Source: Croceibacterium_A sp035626815 (GTDB lineage Bacteria; Pseudomonadota; Alphaproteobacteria; Sphingomonadales; Sphingomonadaceae). From it: a stretch of DNA of 64,000 nucleotides. A program made the translations under genes and the position numbers. The notes beneath the pieces are model-generated. The model did no database searches. It was not told where the DNA came from and was given only the letters and a program-made list of their open reading frames with translations. Positions 41,889 through 51,018 of the stretch are shown one piece after another (within the stretch, counting starts at the first letter, position 1; every line of letters begins with the position of its first letter). Location: assembly GCA_035626815.1 (NCBI GenBank), contig DASPMY010000026.1:22710-86709 (forward strand). The letters run 5' to 3'.

Positions 41889-42884
41889 CTACCGCTCGAC
41901 CGCGTGCATGATCTCGCGCACCGTGGTCGGCGCCACGCCGCGCAGCGCGAGGTAGGCGAACACCCGGCGCCACCAGTCGTAGAGCCCGTCGAGGTCGTCC
42001 TCGTCGCGGACATAGGGCGTGTGGCCGGGCCGCAGCGACGGGCTGTGGAACGACAGCACCAGCACCGGCAGCCGGTCGTCGAGCGCCATGTCGATCCCGC
42101 GGATGGCCTCGTCGACGCCAACGCCTTCCGGGGTCAGCGGGATGCGCTCGAGCAGGCCGAGGCGGGCGAGCAGCCCGCGCAGCCGCGGCGCCCGCCACAG
42201 CGCGGGGTAGATCCGCTCGCCCTGCCGGCGCAACATGCCCCAGAACACCGTCGTCAGCGGCAGCTCGAGCAGGCGCTTGTCGTCGTCGAGCCAGTATGGC
42301 GCGAGCGGATGGCGGCGGTAATCGGGCCCCCCGCCGGCGCTGTAGTCGAACTGGGCGCGCACCGAGGTGTCGATCGCCACGCCGGCCTCGGCGAGGATCC
42401 CGGCGGTGTTGGGGCCGACGCCGTAGCGGCCCGCGCGGTAGATCGCCGGCGCGGCCTCGAAGTTCTTCTCGATGGCATCGCGCAGCCCGCGCAGCTTGGC
42501 CCGCTCGAGGCCGAGCGGGAGGTTCCCGGCGAAGGAATTGTGCGGCGTCACCTCCTCCTCGAACGGCGGATTGACCCACGGGTGCAACTGGATGCCGATC
42601 TCGGCCTTGCCGGCCGCGAGCGGGCCACGCAGGATAGCCGCGGCATCCGCCGACTGGGCGATCGGCCAGTCGACCAGATAGACCGGGACGACCCCCTCGC
42701 CCTCGCAGAACGACTGGAACTTCGCCAGCCGCGGCACGTGGTGGAGCCCGTGCCCCTCGCGCCGCAGCGGCTTGTCCCAGTCGAATTCCTCCTCGGCGTC
42801 CACGGTGAGCAGGAAACGCTGGCCGAACGCGGGAGCGAAGCGGGCGAGGGCCGAGCGCGGCGGCGGATCGGTGATCGATCGCAT
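41889..42884 (-). CDS. Polysaccharide deacetylase family protein
   Basis: The 331-residue protein has a NodB-like start (FLLTVDAEEEFDWD) with paired acidic residues at the metal site, EIGIQLHPWVNPPF carrying the His ligand, and AGRYGVGPNTAGILAEAG. No signal peptide is visible. It resembles WalW-like deacetylases found beside a two-component kinase in sphingomonads, and the preceding gene in the operon encodes a kinase-like protein ending 17 bases upstream. It probably deacetylates a cell-surface glycan, with substrate unknown. GAGGAGGG lies before the ATG at 42884. Confidence 0.85.
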   Translation of the reverse strand: MRSITDPPPRSALARFAPAFGQRFLLTVDAEEEFDWDKPLRREGHGLHHVPRLAKFQSFCEGEGVVPVYLVDWPIAQSADAAAILRGPLAAGKAEIGIQLHPWVNPPFEEEVTPHNSFAGNLPLGLERAKLRGLRDAIEKNFEAAPAIYRAGRYGVGPNTAGILAEAGVAIDTSVRAQFDYSAGGGPDYRRHPLAPYWLDDDKRLLELPLTTVFWGMLRRQGERIYPALWRAPRLRGLLARLGLLERIPLTPEGVGVDEAIRGIDMALDDRLPVLVLSFHSPSLRPGHTPYVRDEDDLDGLYDWWRRVFAYLALRGVAPTTVREIMHAVER

Positions 42885-42901
42885 CCCCCCGACCCTCCTC
42901 G

Positions 42902-44557
42902 CTAGGCGCGCTTGCCGCCTGGTTCCCCGCTGCGAAGGGTATGGTCGGCCGCCGGGCCGGTCAAGACCGGCAGCACCAGGTGCAGCGCGTCGCCCACCCG
43001 CTCTAGCCCGCCGCCGACCGATGCCGCCTCGGCGCGGGCGAGGCGCAAGCTGAAGCCGGTGCCGAACATCCCGGCGGAAACCGCGCGCGGTTGCGCCGGG
43101 GCGGTGGCGGCGAACACGTCGCCGTCGCCGAGGAACGCCGCGGGGAGATCGGCGGCGAGGGTCACGCGTTCGCCGTCGCTGGCCAGCGCCAGCTCGGCGA
43201 CCTCGCCCGGGGCGAGCGCGCCGGCGAGCGTCGCCAGCAGGCGCCAGGCGAGCTGGAGCGCTTCCGCTTCGTCGAGCGGGACCGTGAACGGCCCCCCGCT
43301 GGCGGCGAGGTCGATGCGCGCGCTGCGCGGTCGCAGCACGCCTTCGAGCCGGCGGATGATCTGCCCGACGACCTCGCGCCAGTCGCAGCGTCCCTCGCCG
43401 AGCCGCAGCGCGCCGGTCTCCAGCCGGGCGAGCCGGTCGAGCTCGTCGAACCCGGCGAGCAGGCGCGCGGCATCGACCGCGACCGCCGCGGCGAGCGCGC
43501 GGTATTCGTTCGGCGCCGGGCCGAACAGCTGCTGCTGGATCAGCTCGGCGAAGCCCTGGATCGCGCCGACCGGCGTGCGCAGCTCGTGGATCAGCTGGCG
43601 CATGCGGTCGCCGGCCGGGGACGCGGCGCCGGCCCGGCGCGCGAGGGGGCGGCGCATGCGGCCGTGGTAGCCGGCGAAGTGGCCGGTGCCGGGGGCGAAC
43701 ACCGGCGCGGCGTCGATGCGCCACTCGCCGGCGATTTCGAGCGGTCCGGCGAGGGTGGCGCGAGCGCCGCGCAACGGCAGGCGGCGGGCCAGCGCCGCGG
43801 CGCCGGCCGCGTCCAGCGACGACGGCGCGCCGGGCCGCTGCGGGCCGAGCCGCAGCCCCACGACCAGCGGCGCCATGGCCGGGTCGGCCCAGGTCACGGC
43901 GCCCTCGGCATCGCTGGCGAAGTCGAACGCCCGCCCGCGCGGCTCGGGCGCGAAATCGCGGACGTCGCCGAGCGGCAGGCGCGACGGCGCGACGCCTTCC
44001 TTGCGGGCGCGCTGGAACGCCTCGATCCGCCGCACCAGCGCGCCGATTCCGGAATCGGCCTCGGCCGGCTGCGGCGGCTCCGGCGCGGCGGGGGCCGGAA
44101 CGGCGGAACCGGGCGCCGGCTCGGGCAGCACGAGGTCTTGCACGCCGAGCCGCTCGAGCACCTGGCGGGCGCTGAACGGCAAGTCGCGGCGGTGGCGCAG
44201 GAAGCCGCGCGCGCTCATCTCGAGGCGCGGGATCAGATGCAGCCAATCGCTCTCGGCGAGCTGCGCGGTGGCCATCGCCGCGGCCGCGGCCTGCGGCTCG
44301 CCGCCGGCCAGCCAGCCGACCAGCGCGCGGTTGCGCAGCCGCAGCCCGGGCGCGCGCAGGATCGCCGACTGGACCGTCGCCGGCAGCGCCGCGGCCAGCT
44401 CGCCGAGCCGCTCGTAAGCCGCCTCGATCAACGCGCCCGAGGCGTCGGCCGGCATCGAGCCGAGCAGGTCGAGCAGCTGCCGGTATTGCGTGCGCGCGCC
44501 CGCCTCGCTCTGCGCGGGGCTGCGCAGCACGGTGGCGAGGCGGTCATCGAACAGCAT
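42902..44557 (-). CDS. Histidine-kinase-like sensor protein with degenerate ATPase domain
   Basis: The 551-residue cytosolic protein has a helical N-terminus (residues 1-130), a Pro/Ala-rich linker, and a PAS-like middle region (about 195-300). A dimerisation domain follows with His324 in RQLIHELRTPVGAIQGFAEL. The catalytic region (about 420-540) lacks a clear N box; the expected place reads QLAWRLLATLAGAL, and no DxGxG or GTGLGL is visible, only GMFGTGFSLRLARAEA. It may therefore be a non-ATP-binding phosphotransferase or pseudokinase. It is the first gene of an operon with a polysaccharide deacetylase. GAA/GAG-rich start region and ATG 44557 fit homologues. Confidence 0.75.
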   Translation of the reverse strand: MLFDDRLATVLRSPAQSEAGARTQYRQLLDLLGSMPADASGALIEAAYERLGELAAALPATVQSAILRAPGLRLRNRALVGWLAGGEPQAAAAAMATAQLAESDWLHLIPRLEMSARGFLRHRRDLPFSARQVLERLGVQDLVLPEPAPGSAVPAPAAPEPPQPAEADSGIGALVRRIEAFQRARKEGVAPSRLPLGDVRDFAPEPRGRAFDFASDAEGAVTWADPAMAPLVVGLRLGPQRPGAPSSLDAAGAAALARRLPLRGARATLAGPLEIAGEWRIDAAPVFAPGTGHFAGYHGRMRRPLARRAGAASPAGDRMRQLIHELRTPVGAIQGFAELIQQQLFGPAPNEYRALAAAVAVDAARLLAGFDELDRLARLETGALRLGEGRCDWREVVGQIIRRLEGVLRPRSARIDLAASGGPFTVPLDEAEALQLAWRLLATLAGALAPGEVAELALASDGERVTLAADLPAAFLGDGDVFAATAPAQPRAVSAGMFGTGFSLRLARAEAASVGGGLERVGDALHLVLPVLTGPAADHTLRSGEPGGKRA

Positions 44558-44713
44558 CGATTCTCCGGCGAAAAGGGCACGCGGGCGCAGCTTGGCGCAG
44601 CCTGGCAATAGCCGGTCTGTGGATGGGTGAAACGGCGCGCCTTTGCCGCGTTGCAAAGCGGGACAATTGCCGTCATACACAATAATATTTCGGGATGACC
44701 GGCGCGGACGGCG

Positions 44714-44719
44714 TATAAT
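44714..44719 (+). promoter_or_regulatory. Possible -10 element for the Lrp/AsnC gene
   Basis: A consensus TATAAT in a local AT-rich region, 50 bases before ATG 44769. No good -35 is visible 16-18 bases upstream, as often with activator-dependent promoters. Confidence 0.45.
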
Positions 44720-44768
44720 TTCAACCGGTCGGCCCCTCGGGAGGGGGTTCAAGCAGGAGAGGCCGCGA

Positions 44769-45233
44769 ATGGCAACGCTCGACAGCATCGATCGACGGTT
44801 GCTCGCCGAGTTGCAGGCCGAAGGCCGGGTGACCAACGTCGACCTGGCGCGCCGCGTCGGGCTGACCGCGCCGCCGTGCCTGCGGCGGGTGCGCGCGCTG
44901 GAGGAGGCCGGGGTGATCCGCGGCTATCACGCCGAGCTCGACGCCTCCAAGCTCGGCTTCGCGATCACCGTGTTCGCCATGGTCAGCCTCAAGAGCCAGG
45001 CCGAGGAAGACCTGCGCGCGTTCGAGAACCACATCAAGGCGCTGCCCGAAGTGCGCGAATGCCACATGCTCAACGGCGAGATAGACTTCATTTTGAAGAT
45101 CGTCAGCAAGGACCTGCAGAGCTTCCAGGAGTTCCTCACCAGCAAGCTCACCCCGGCGCCCAACGTCGCCAGCGTCAAGACCTCGCTGACCATCCGCACC
45201 GCCAAGAGCGAGCCCGGCGTCCCGCTCGAATAG
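44769..45233 (+). CDS. Lrp/AsnC family transcriptional regulator
   Basis: The 154-residue protein is a standard Lrp-like regulator. It has an N-terminal winged helix (LDSIDRRLLAELQAEGRVTN, VDLARRVGLTAPPCLRRVRALEEAG) and a C-terminal RAM effector domain (ECHMLNGEIDFILKIVSKDL). The PPCLRRVRALE recognition helix and IRGYHAELD linker resemble Lrp rather than AsnC. ATG 44769 is preceded by AGGAGA; a longer in-frame start at 44643 was rejected. It stands between the divergent kinase gene and the DUF6152 gene. The effector amino acid is unknown. Confidence 0.93.
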   Translation: MATLDSIDRRLLAELQAEGRVTNVDLARRVGLTAPPCLRRVRALEEAGVIRGYHAELDASKLGFAITVFAMVSLKSQAEEDLRAFENHIKALPEVRECHMLNGEIDFILKIVSKDLQSFQEFLTSKLTPAPNVASVKTSLTIRTAKSEPGVPLE

Positions 45234-45286
45234 CGCGCTTTCGCTTGGCGCGCGCGATGCTAAGCTGCCGCCGGAGGGTTCGCACG

Positions 45287-45685
45287 ATGACCACACGCGC
45301 GCTGATCGCCGCCGCCGCGCTGGCTGGGCTGCTGCCGGGGCTGGCGCAGGCGCACCACTCGTTCGCGGTCTATTTCGATCCGACCAAGGATGTGACCATC
45401 ACCGGCAAGGTCACGTCGTTCCGCTTCACCAACCCGCACGGCACGATCGTGCTCGAGGTGACCGATGCGCAAGGCCGCGTGCGCGAATGGCGCGCGGAGA
45501 CCAACGCCCCTGTCGTACTGCAGCGGCGCGGCTGGACCCGGACCAGCGTCAGGGCCGGCGAGGAGATCACCATCGAGGGCTGGCCGGCGCGCGACGGCAA
45601 GCCGTACATCCGCCTGCGCCGCGCGCTCCACGCCGACGGGCGGCTGGTCGGGACGGCGCCGTTCGGCCAGGGCGAGCAGAGCTGA
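45287..45685 (+). CDS. DUF6152 family exported protein
   Basis: The 132-residue protein has a signal peptide ending GLAQA followed directly by HHSFAVYFDPTKDVTITGKV and SFRFTNPHGTIVLEV. A Trp-rich middle (VREWRAETNAPVVLQRRGWT) and RAGEEITIEGWPARDGKPYI complete the DUF6152 pattern. The fold is probably a small OB-like beta barrel in the periplasm; its role is unknown. It overlaps or closely precedes the next gene, and pairs of this kind recur in sphingomonads, sometimes near TonB receptors as here. Confidence 0.85.
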   Translation: MTTRALIAAAALAGLLPGLAQAHHSFAVYFDPTKDVTITGKVTSFRFTNPHGTIVLEVTDAQGRVREWRAETNAPVVLQRRGWTRTSVRAGEEITIEGWPARDGKPYIRLRRALHADGRLVGTAPFGQGEQS

Positions 45686-45702
45686 CGCTGCGCGCCGCCC
45701 TC

Positions 45703-46428
45703 GTGGCCGCCGCGCTGCTGGCGCTGCCGGCGCCCGCGCTCGCCGAGCCCGACCTCGAGGGCTTCTGGAACCTCGCGTTCGACGGCGCGCCCGACGAAGC
45801 GCTGCTCGCCAAGCTGCCGCCCGGCACCATCCTGATCGAGGACACCGGCGTCGTCGAGTTCCCCGAGGACGAGTACGGCGGCCTCGCGCTCAAGCCGGAG
45901 GCGCTGGCCAAGGCGCAGGCGTGGCAGCCGGCCGACGAGATGGCGCTGTCGCGCGTGTGCCTGCCGCCGTCGATCGTCTATGCGCTCCAGGGCCCGTTCC
46001 CGTTCGAGGTCCACCAGACCCCGGGGCTGATCGTCATCCGCTACGAGTACTTCGACCAGACGCGGCTGATCTTCATGGACGGGCGCGCGCACCCGCCGGC
46101 CGACGCGCCGCATTCGAAGATGGGCCATTCGGTCGGCCGCTGGGACGGCGACGAGCTGGTCGTCGACACCACGCACATCGCCGCCTCGACGATCACCAAC
46201 AACGGACTCGATCACAGCGACGGCATCCACATGGTCGAGCGCTACAAGCTCAGCGCGGACGGCACCCGGCTGCTGGCGACGCAATGGTTCGAGGACCCGG
46301 CGGTGCTCGACAACACCGGCGCGCGCTTCATCCAGTGGGCGCGGCAGCCGGGTCAGTATATCTATCCCTACGAGTGCGACCCCAGCTTCGCGCTCGAATA
46401 CCAGGCGGCGGAGCCGGACGGCGACTGA
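45703..46428 (+). CDS. Exported protein paired with DUF6152, unknown function
   Basis: The 241-residue product has a signal peptide (GTG start: VAAALLALPAPALA) and a beta-rich body. The body includes PDLEGFWNLAFDGAPDEA, FEVHQTPGLIVIRYEYFDQT, IFMDGRAHPPADAPHSKMGH and SVGRWDGDELVVDTTHI. This pattern is shared by a large family of uncharacterised exported proteins in sphingomonads and acidobacteria. The start is uncertain: no ATG is available, and GTG 45703 or a CTG at 45682 that overlaps the previous stop are both possible. It is very likely translated together with the DUF6152 gene. Confidence 0.75.
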   Translation: MAAALLALPAPALAEPDLEGFWNLAFDGAPDEALLAKLPPGTILIEDTGVVEFPEDEYGGLALKPEALAKAQAWQPADEMALSRVCLPPSIVYALQGPFPFEVHQTPGLIVIRYEYFDQTRLIFMDGRAHPPADAPHSKMGHSVGRWDGDELVVDTTHIAASTITNNGLDHSDGIHMVERYKLSADGTRLLATQWFEDPAVLDNTGARFIQWARQPGQYIYPYECDPSFALEYQAAEPDGD

Positions 46429-46544
46429 CCGCGCCTTTTTGGCAACGCTGCGGCGAAAACGGACATTGTCAACACCGCACCTCTTGACGGGCGACTGCTG
46501 CGGCCGGACAGGCGCATCCAGAGACGCGATTTGGGAGATTATCC

Positions 46545-49031
46545 GTGAAGACTGGTTATCGTGCGATGTTGTTCGTGCTGCTGTCGGCGAGCAGCGTCCC
46601 GGCGCTGGCCCAAGGGCAAGCGGCCAACCCGCAGCCGGGCGATCTGTCCTCGACCGATGCCGAGCAGGACCAGCAAGCCGATCCGGCCGCCGCCCCCGAG
46701 GCGGACAACGAGATCCTGGTCACCGCGCAGCGCCGCGAGCAGTCGCTGCAGGACGTGACCGCTTCGGTCGTAGCGCTCGACACGGGCCGCCTCGCCGATG
46801 CGCAGATCAACAACCTGCAGGACCTGCAGACCATCGTTCCGAGCGTCAATTTCGGCAACGACTTCAACCAGGCGAAGATCTTCATCCGCGGCGTCGGGGC
46901 CAACACCTCGACCACCGGCAACGCGACCGGCGTGGCGCTGCACATCGACGGCGCCGTGGTCTCGCGCGCCGAAGCCCAGCTCACCTCCCTGTTCGACCTC
47001 GAGCGTGTCGAGGTGCTGCGCGGTCCGCAAGGCACGCTCTATGGTCGCAACGCTACCGGCGGCTCGATCAACCTGATCACCGCCAAGCCCACGCGCGACC
47101 TCAGCGGCTATGCGCGGTTGACCTTCGGCAACTTCGACACGGTCATCACCGAGGCCGCCGTCAGCGGCCCGATCACCGACAACCTGCTGGTCCGCATCGC
47201 GGCCAAGACCGAGAACCGCGACGGTTTCGGCGAGAACCCGGTCACCGGCAACGACGTCGACGATCTGGGCCGCTGGATGGCGCGCGCGCACCTGCTGTTC
47301 GAGCCGTCCGACACGGCCGAGCTGCTGCTCAGCGGCGAATATTTCCGGCAGGACGATCACTCGGGCGCGGTGCACTACTTGCGCGCCTCGTTCCCGGGCG
47401 TCGCGCGCCTGGCGCCGCTCGGCGTGGGCGGCTACGCCACCGATCCGCGCGATCTCGCCTCGGAGACCGACGTCGGCACCGACACCGAGACGTACGCGTT
47501 GACCGGGACCTTCCGCGTCGACCTGAGCGACGCGCTGACGCTGACCGACATCGCCAACTACCGCAAGTTCGACAGCTCGCTGTTCCAGGACCTCGACCTA
47601 TCGGCGGTGGTCAACAGCCTGCAGACCAACGGCCAGTCGACCACGGTCCAGGAGCGGCGGATCGACAGCGAGCAGTACAGCAACGAGCTGCAGCTCAACT
47701 ACTCGGCCGAATTCGTCGACCTCGTGCTGGGCGGCTTCTACTTCCACGAGCGCCAGCGCCCGATCGATAACGTCGGCCTCGCGCGGCGTAACGGCATGGT
47801 CTCGAACATCGCGGTCCTTCAGGCCGCCGGGGTCGACCTCAACGAGGCCTATCAGCTGTGCGGCTACGGTCCGGGCACTGTCACCGGCGGCAGCACGATC
47901 ATCGCGCCGAAGCGGGTCTGCACCCGCTCGAACCTCGGCACGGAGGCCTGGGCGGTGTTCGGCCAGGCCAACATCGGGCTCGGGCTGCTGTCCGACGCCC
48001 TCGACACCGTGACGCTCAAGCTCGGCGGTCGCTACAGCGAGGAGAAGGTCGATTCGGCCAATCCCTCGATCGTGATCGCCGCCGGCGGGCGCGGGCCCGT
48101 CATCCGCCACACCACGGCGAGCACCTACCGCGAGCGCAGCTTCAGCGACTTCACCCCCGAAGTCGGCCTGTCGTGGGAGCCGACGCCCGACCTGCTGGTC
48201 TATTACACGTATTCCGAGGGCTTCAAGGCGGGCTCGGGCGAGAACGCCTCGGGCAGCACCACCATCGTCGATCCGGAGATGGTGCAGAACCACGAGGCGG
48301 GCGTGAAGGCGACCGTTCTCGACGGGCTGTCGCTCAACCTCGCGGCTTACACCTACGACCTCGAAGGCGCGCAGCTCAACAAGACGATCGCCGGTGGCCC
48401 CACGGGCTACACGACGATCTTCCAGAACGCCGCCGAGACGACCGCCAAAGGCATCGAGCTCGACGTGTTCGGCCGGATTACCCGGCAGTTCCGGGTCAGC
48501 GGCTCGCTGTCCTGGACCGACGCCGAGTTCGTCGATTACGTGACGCTCGACCCGCTCGACCCGCGCAACGTGGCGGGCGGCCCGGCTTACAACCCGGTCA
48601 CCAACCCGAGCGAGACCGCGTTCGGCGCGCCCTGCGCGGGCGATCTCGATCCGGCGACGGTGACGTGCGAGATCCAGCTCGCCGGCAATCGCGTGCGCAA
48701 TACGCCGGAATGGGCGTGGAACATGCACGCCGAATACGACATCGACCTGAGCGGCGGCACCGTCACCCTGCAGGGCGACGTCAGCCACAAGAGCCGGGTG
48801 TTCTTCAGCGAGTACGAGCGCAATATCGAGAGCGCGGCCGGCTACACGATGGTCGACGCCTCGGTGGTCTACCGCACGCTCGACGACCGCCTCTCGGTCC
48901 AGGCGTGGGCCAAGAACCTGTTCGGGGTCGACCGGCCGTCGAGCACTTTCGCGCTGGCAACCGGGCGCCTGATCGGCGTCACCTACCTGCAGCCGACCAC
49001 GTACGGCGTCACCGTCGGCTACAACTTCTAG
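46545..49031 (+). CDS. TonB-dependent receptor
   Basis: The 828-residue outer-membrane receptor has a signal peptide ending ALAQ. An acidic stretch with the TonB box-like NEILVTAQRREQSLQDV precedes the plug domain (LQDLQTIVPSVNF, IFIRGVGANTSTTGNATGVA, VEVLRGPQGTLYGRNATGGS). The barrel has the usual late motif EGFKAGSGENASG and ends in Phe (GVTVGYNF). Family members import siderophores, polyaromatic or saccharide ligands; the ligand here is unknown. The start is GTG 46545, with GGGAG about 7 bases upstream; ATG 46566 is an alternative. No Fur-like box was seen upstream, in contrast to the receptor at 8770. Confidence 0.92.
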   Translation: MKTGYRAMLFVLLSASSVPALAQGQAANPQPGDLSSTDAEQDQQADPAAAPEADNEILVTAQRREQSLQDVTASVVALDTGRLADAQINNLQDLQTIVPSVNFGNDFNQAKIFIRGVGANTSTTGNATGVALHIDGAVVSRAEAQLTSLFDLERVEVLRGPQGTLYGRNATGGSINLITAKPTRDLSGYARLTFGNFDTVITEAAVSGPITDNLLVRIAAKTENRDGFGENPVTGNDVDDLGRWMARAHLLFEPSDTAELLLSGEYFRQDDHSGAVHYLRASFPGVARLAPLGVGGYATDPRDLASETDVGTDTETYALTGTFRVDLSDALTLTDIANYRKFDSSLFQDLDLSAVVNSLQTNGQSTTVQERRIDSEQYSNELQLNYSAEFVDLVLGGFYFHERQRPIDNVGLARRNGMVSNIAVLQAAGVDLNEAYQLCGYGPGTVTGGSTIIAPKRVCTRSNLGTEAWAVFGQANIGLGLLSDALDTVTLKLGGRYSEEKVDSANPSIVIAAGGRGPVIRHTTASTYRERSFSDFTPEVGLSWEPTPDLLVYYTYSEGFKAGSGENASGSTTIVDPEMVQNHEAGVKATVLDGLSLNLAAYTYDLEGAQLNKTIAGGPTGYTTIFQNAAETTAKGIELDVFGRITRQFRVSGSLSWTDAEFVDYVTLDPLDPRNVAGGPAYNPVTNPSETAFGAPCAGDLDPATVTCEIQLAGNRVRNTPEWAWNMHAEYDIDLSGGTVTLQGDVSHKSRVFFSEYERNIESAAGYTMVDASVVYRTLDDRLSVQAWAKNLFGVDRPSSTFALATGRLIGVTYLQPTTYGVTVGYNF

Positions 49032-49046
49032 GAGCCGGCGCGGACC

Positions 49047-49069
49047 GGCCGGGCCCTCGTGGCCCGGCC
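49047..49069. terminator. Bidirectional hairpin between the TonB receptor and accC
   Basis: A perfect 9-base-pair stem GGCCGGGCC/GGCCCGGCC with loop CTCGT lies between two convergent genes. It has no T-run, so it is probably a weak or Rho-linked terminator. Confidence 0.6.
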
Positions 49070-49082
49070 GGCCCCCCGCGGC

Positions 49083-50432
49083 TCAGCCCTCGCGCCGGCC
49101 GAGCCAGTCCTCGAGCCACTTGATCGTGTAGTCGCCGTTGAGGATGTCGGGTTCGCGCAACAGCTGCTGGTGCAGCGGGATCGACGTCCGGACGCCTTCG
49201 ACCACCATCTCCTCGAGGGCGCGGCGCAGGCGCATGATGCAGCCCTCGCGGGTGCGGCCGTAGACGATCAGCTTGGCGATCATCGAATCGTAATACGGCG
49301 GGATGCGGTAGCCGGCGTAGAGCCCGGAATCGACGCGCACGTGCATCCCGCCCGCGGCATGGTAGGCGGTGACGAGGCCCGGGCTGGGGGCGAACGTGAA
49401 CGGGTCCTCGGCGTTGATCCGGCACTCGATCGCGTGGCCCTTGAACTCGATCTCCGCCTGGGTGACCGACAGCGGCTTGCCTTCGGCGACGCGGATCTGC
49501 TCGCGCACCAGGTCGACCCCGGTGATCATCTCGGTCACCGGATGCTCGACCTGCAGCCGGGTGTTCATCTCGATGAAGTAGAACTCGCCGTTCTCCCACA
49601 GGAACTCGATCGTCCCGGCGCCGCGATAGCCCATGTCGGCCATCGCCTTGGCGACCACGCCGCCCATCCGCTCGCGCTCCTCGCGGGTGATGATCGGAGA
49701 GGGCGCTTCCTCGAGCACCTTCTGGTGGCGCCGTTGCAGCGAGCAGTCGCGCTCGCCGAGGTGGACCGCGTTGCCCTGGCCGTCGCCGAACACCTGGAAC
49801 TCGATGTGCCGCGGGTTGCCGAGGTATTTCTCGAGATAGACGGTGTCGTCGCCGAACGCGGCCTTGGCCTCGTTGCCCGCCTGGCGCATCAGCGTCTCGA
49901 GCATCTCCGGGCCGGTCACGACCTTCATGCCGCGCCCGCCGCCGCCGCTCGCCGCCTTGACGATGACCGGAAAGCCGATCTCGGCCGCGATCCGCGCCGC
50001 TTCCTCGGTATCCGATACCGCGCCGTCGGAGCCGGGCACCAGCGGCAGCCCGAGCGCACCGGCGGTGCGCTTGGCCTCGACCTTGTCGCCCATCGTGCGG
50101 ATGTGCTCGGGCTTGGGCCCGATCCAGGCGATGTCGTGCGCCTCGACGATCTCGGCGAACTGGGCGTTCTCGCTGAGGAAGCCGTAGCCGGGGTGGATCG
50201 CGTCGGCCCCGGAGATCTCCGCCGCCGAGATGATCGCCGCGGTGTTGAGGTAGCTGTCGACGGCCGGCGGTGGGCCGATGCAGATCGCGTGGTCGGCCAG
50301 CCGCACGTGCATCGCGTCGGCGTCGGCGGTGGAGTGCACCGCGACCGTTTCGATCCCCATCTCGTGCGCCGCGCGATGGATGCGCAGCGCGATCTCGCCG
50401 CGGTTGGCGATCAGCAGGCGGGTGATCGGCAC
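49083..50432 (-). CDS. accC: Acetyl-CoA carboxylase, biotin carboxylase subunit
   Basis: AccC carboxylates biotin on AccB at the first committed step of fatty-acid synthesis. The 449-residue protein shows LLIANRGEIALRIHRAAHEM at the N-terminus, the ATP-grasp Gly-rich loop ASGGGGRGMKVV, the catalytic region FYFIEMNTRLQVEHPVTEMI and GHAIECRINAEDPFTFAPS. It is the last gene of aroQ-accB-accC, with 13 bases between accB and accC. Length and motifs are those of a functional enzyme. Confidence 0.97.
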   Translation of the reverse strand: MPITRLLIANRGEIALRIHRAAHEMGIETVAVHSTADADAMHVRLADHAICIGPPPAVDSYLNTAAIISAAEISGADAIHPGYGFLSENAQFAEIVEAHDIAWIGPKPEHIRTMGDKVEAKRTAGALGLPLVPGSDGAVSDTEEAARIAAEIGFPVIVKAASGGGGRGMKVVTGPEMLETLMRQAGNEAKAAFGDDTVYLEKYLGNPRHIEFQVFGDGQGNAVHLGERDCSLQRRHQKVLEEAPSPIITREERERMGGVVAKAMADMGYRGAGTIEFLWENGEFYFIEMNTRLQVEHPVTEMITGVDLVREQIRVAEGKPLSVTQAEIEFKGHAIECRINAEDPFTFAPSPGLVTAYHAAGGMHVRVDSGLYAGYRIPPYYDSMIAKLIVYGRTREGCIMRLRRALEEMVVEGVRTSIPLHQQLLREPDILNGDYTIKWLEDWLGRREG

Positions 50433-50445
50433 CGGACGGCCGGCC

Positions 50446-50943
50446 TCAGCCGACGACGACCAGCGGCTGGTCGAACTCGACCGGCTGGGCGTTCTCGATC
50501 AGGATTTGCTGCACGGTGCCGTCGCTCGGGGCGGCGATCGGGTTCATCACCTTCATCGCCTCGATGATCAGCAGCGTGTCGCCGGCCTTGACCTTGTCGC
50601 CGACCTTGACGAACGGGTCGGCGCCGGGCTCGGGATGGAGGTAGACGGTGCCGACCATCGGCGAGCGGATGGCGTTGGCCTGCTCGGCGGCGGGCGCCTC
50701 GGGGGCTGGCGCCGCGGCCGGCGCGGCGGCAGGGAGCGGCGCGGGCGCCGCCGGCCCGGCGCGGCCGGCCATTCCGGCGAAGTCGGGGAACGTCGTGCGG
50801 ACCACGCGGATCTTGCGGTCGCCGTCCTCGACCTCGATCTCGGTGAGGCCGGTCTCGGTCAGCATGTCGGCCAGCTCGCGGACCAGCTTGCGGTCGATCT
50901 TCATTCCCGATGCGCCGCCGGCGGTGCCCTTGTTGTCGGCCAT
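50446..50943 (-). CDS. accB: Acetyl-CoA carboxylase, biotin carboxyl carrier protein
   Basis: The 165-residue carrier has a conserved N-terminal helix (DRKLVRELADMLTETGLTEI), a mobile Ala/Pro-rich linker (residues about 62-90), and the biotinyl domain with Lys131 in IIEAMKVMNPI, the site for biotin attachment. ATG 50943 is preceded by GAGGGA; an upstream in-frame start would add 19 residues not seen in homologues. It lies 75 bases after aroQ and 13 bases before accC in one operon. Confidence 0.96.
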   Translation of the reverse strand: MADNKGTAGGASGMKIDRKLVRELADMLTETGLTEIEVEDGDRKIRVVRTTFPDFAGMAGRAGPAAPAPLPAAAPAAAPAPEAPAAEQANAIRSPMVGTVYLHPEPGADPFVKVGDKVKAGDTLLIIEAMKVMNPIAAPSDGTVQQILIENAQPVEFDQPLVVVG

Positions 50944-51018
50944 GAATCCCTCGCGGAGGTGGACGTCAGGCCCGGCGCTATGCGTTTTGCCGGGCGGCAA
51001 GGCAAGGGGCGCCTGCGC

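Noticed and set aside
41889..44246. 785-codon form of the polysaccharide deacetylase
   Set aside because: The N-terminal 454 codons are another frame of the kinase-like gene on the same strand; the deacetylase motif and a GAGGAGGG site begin only at 42884.
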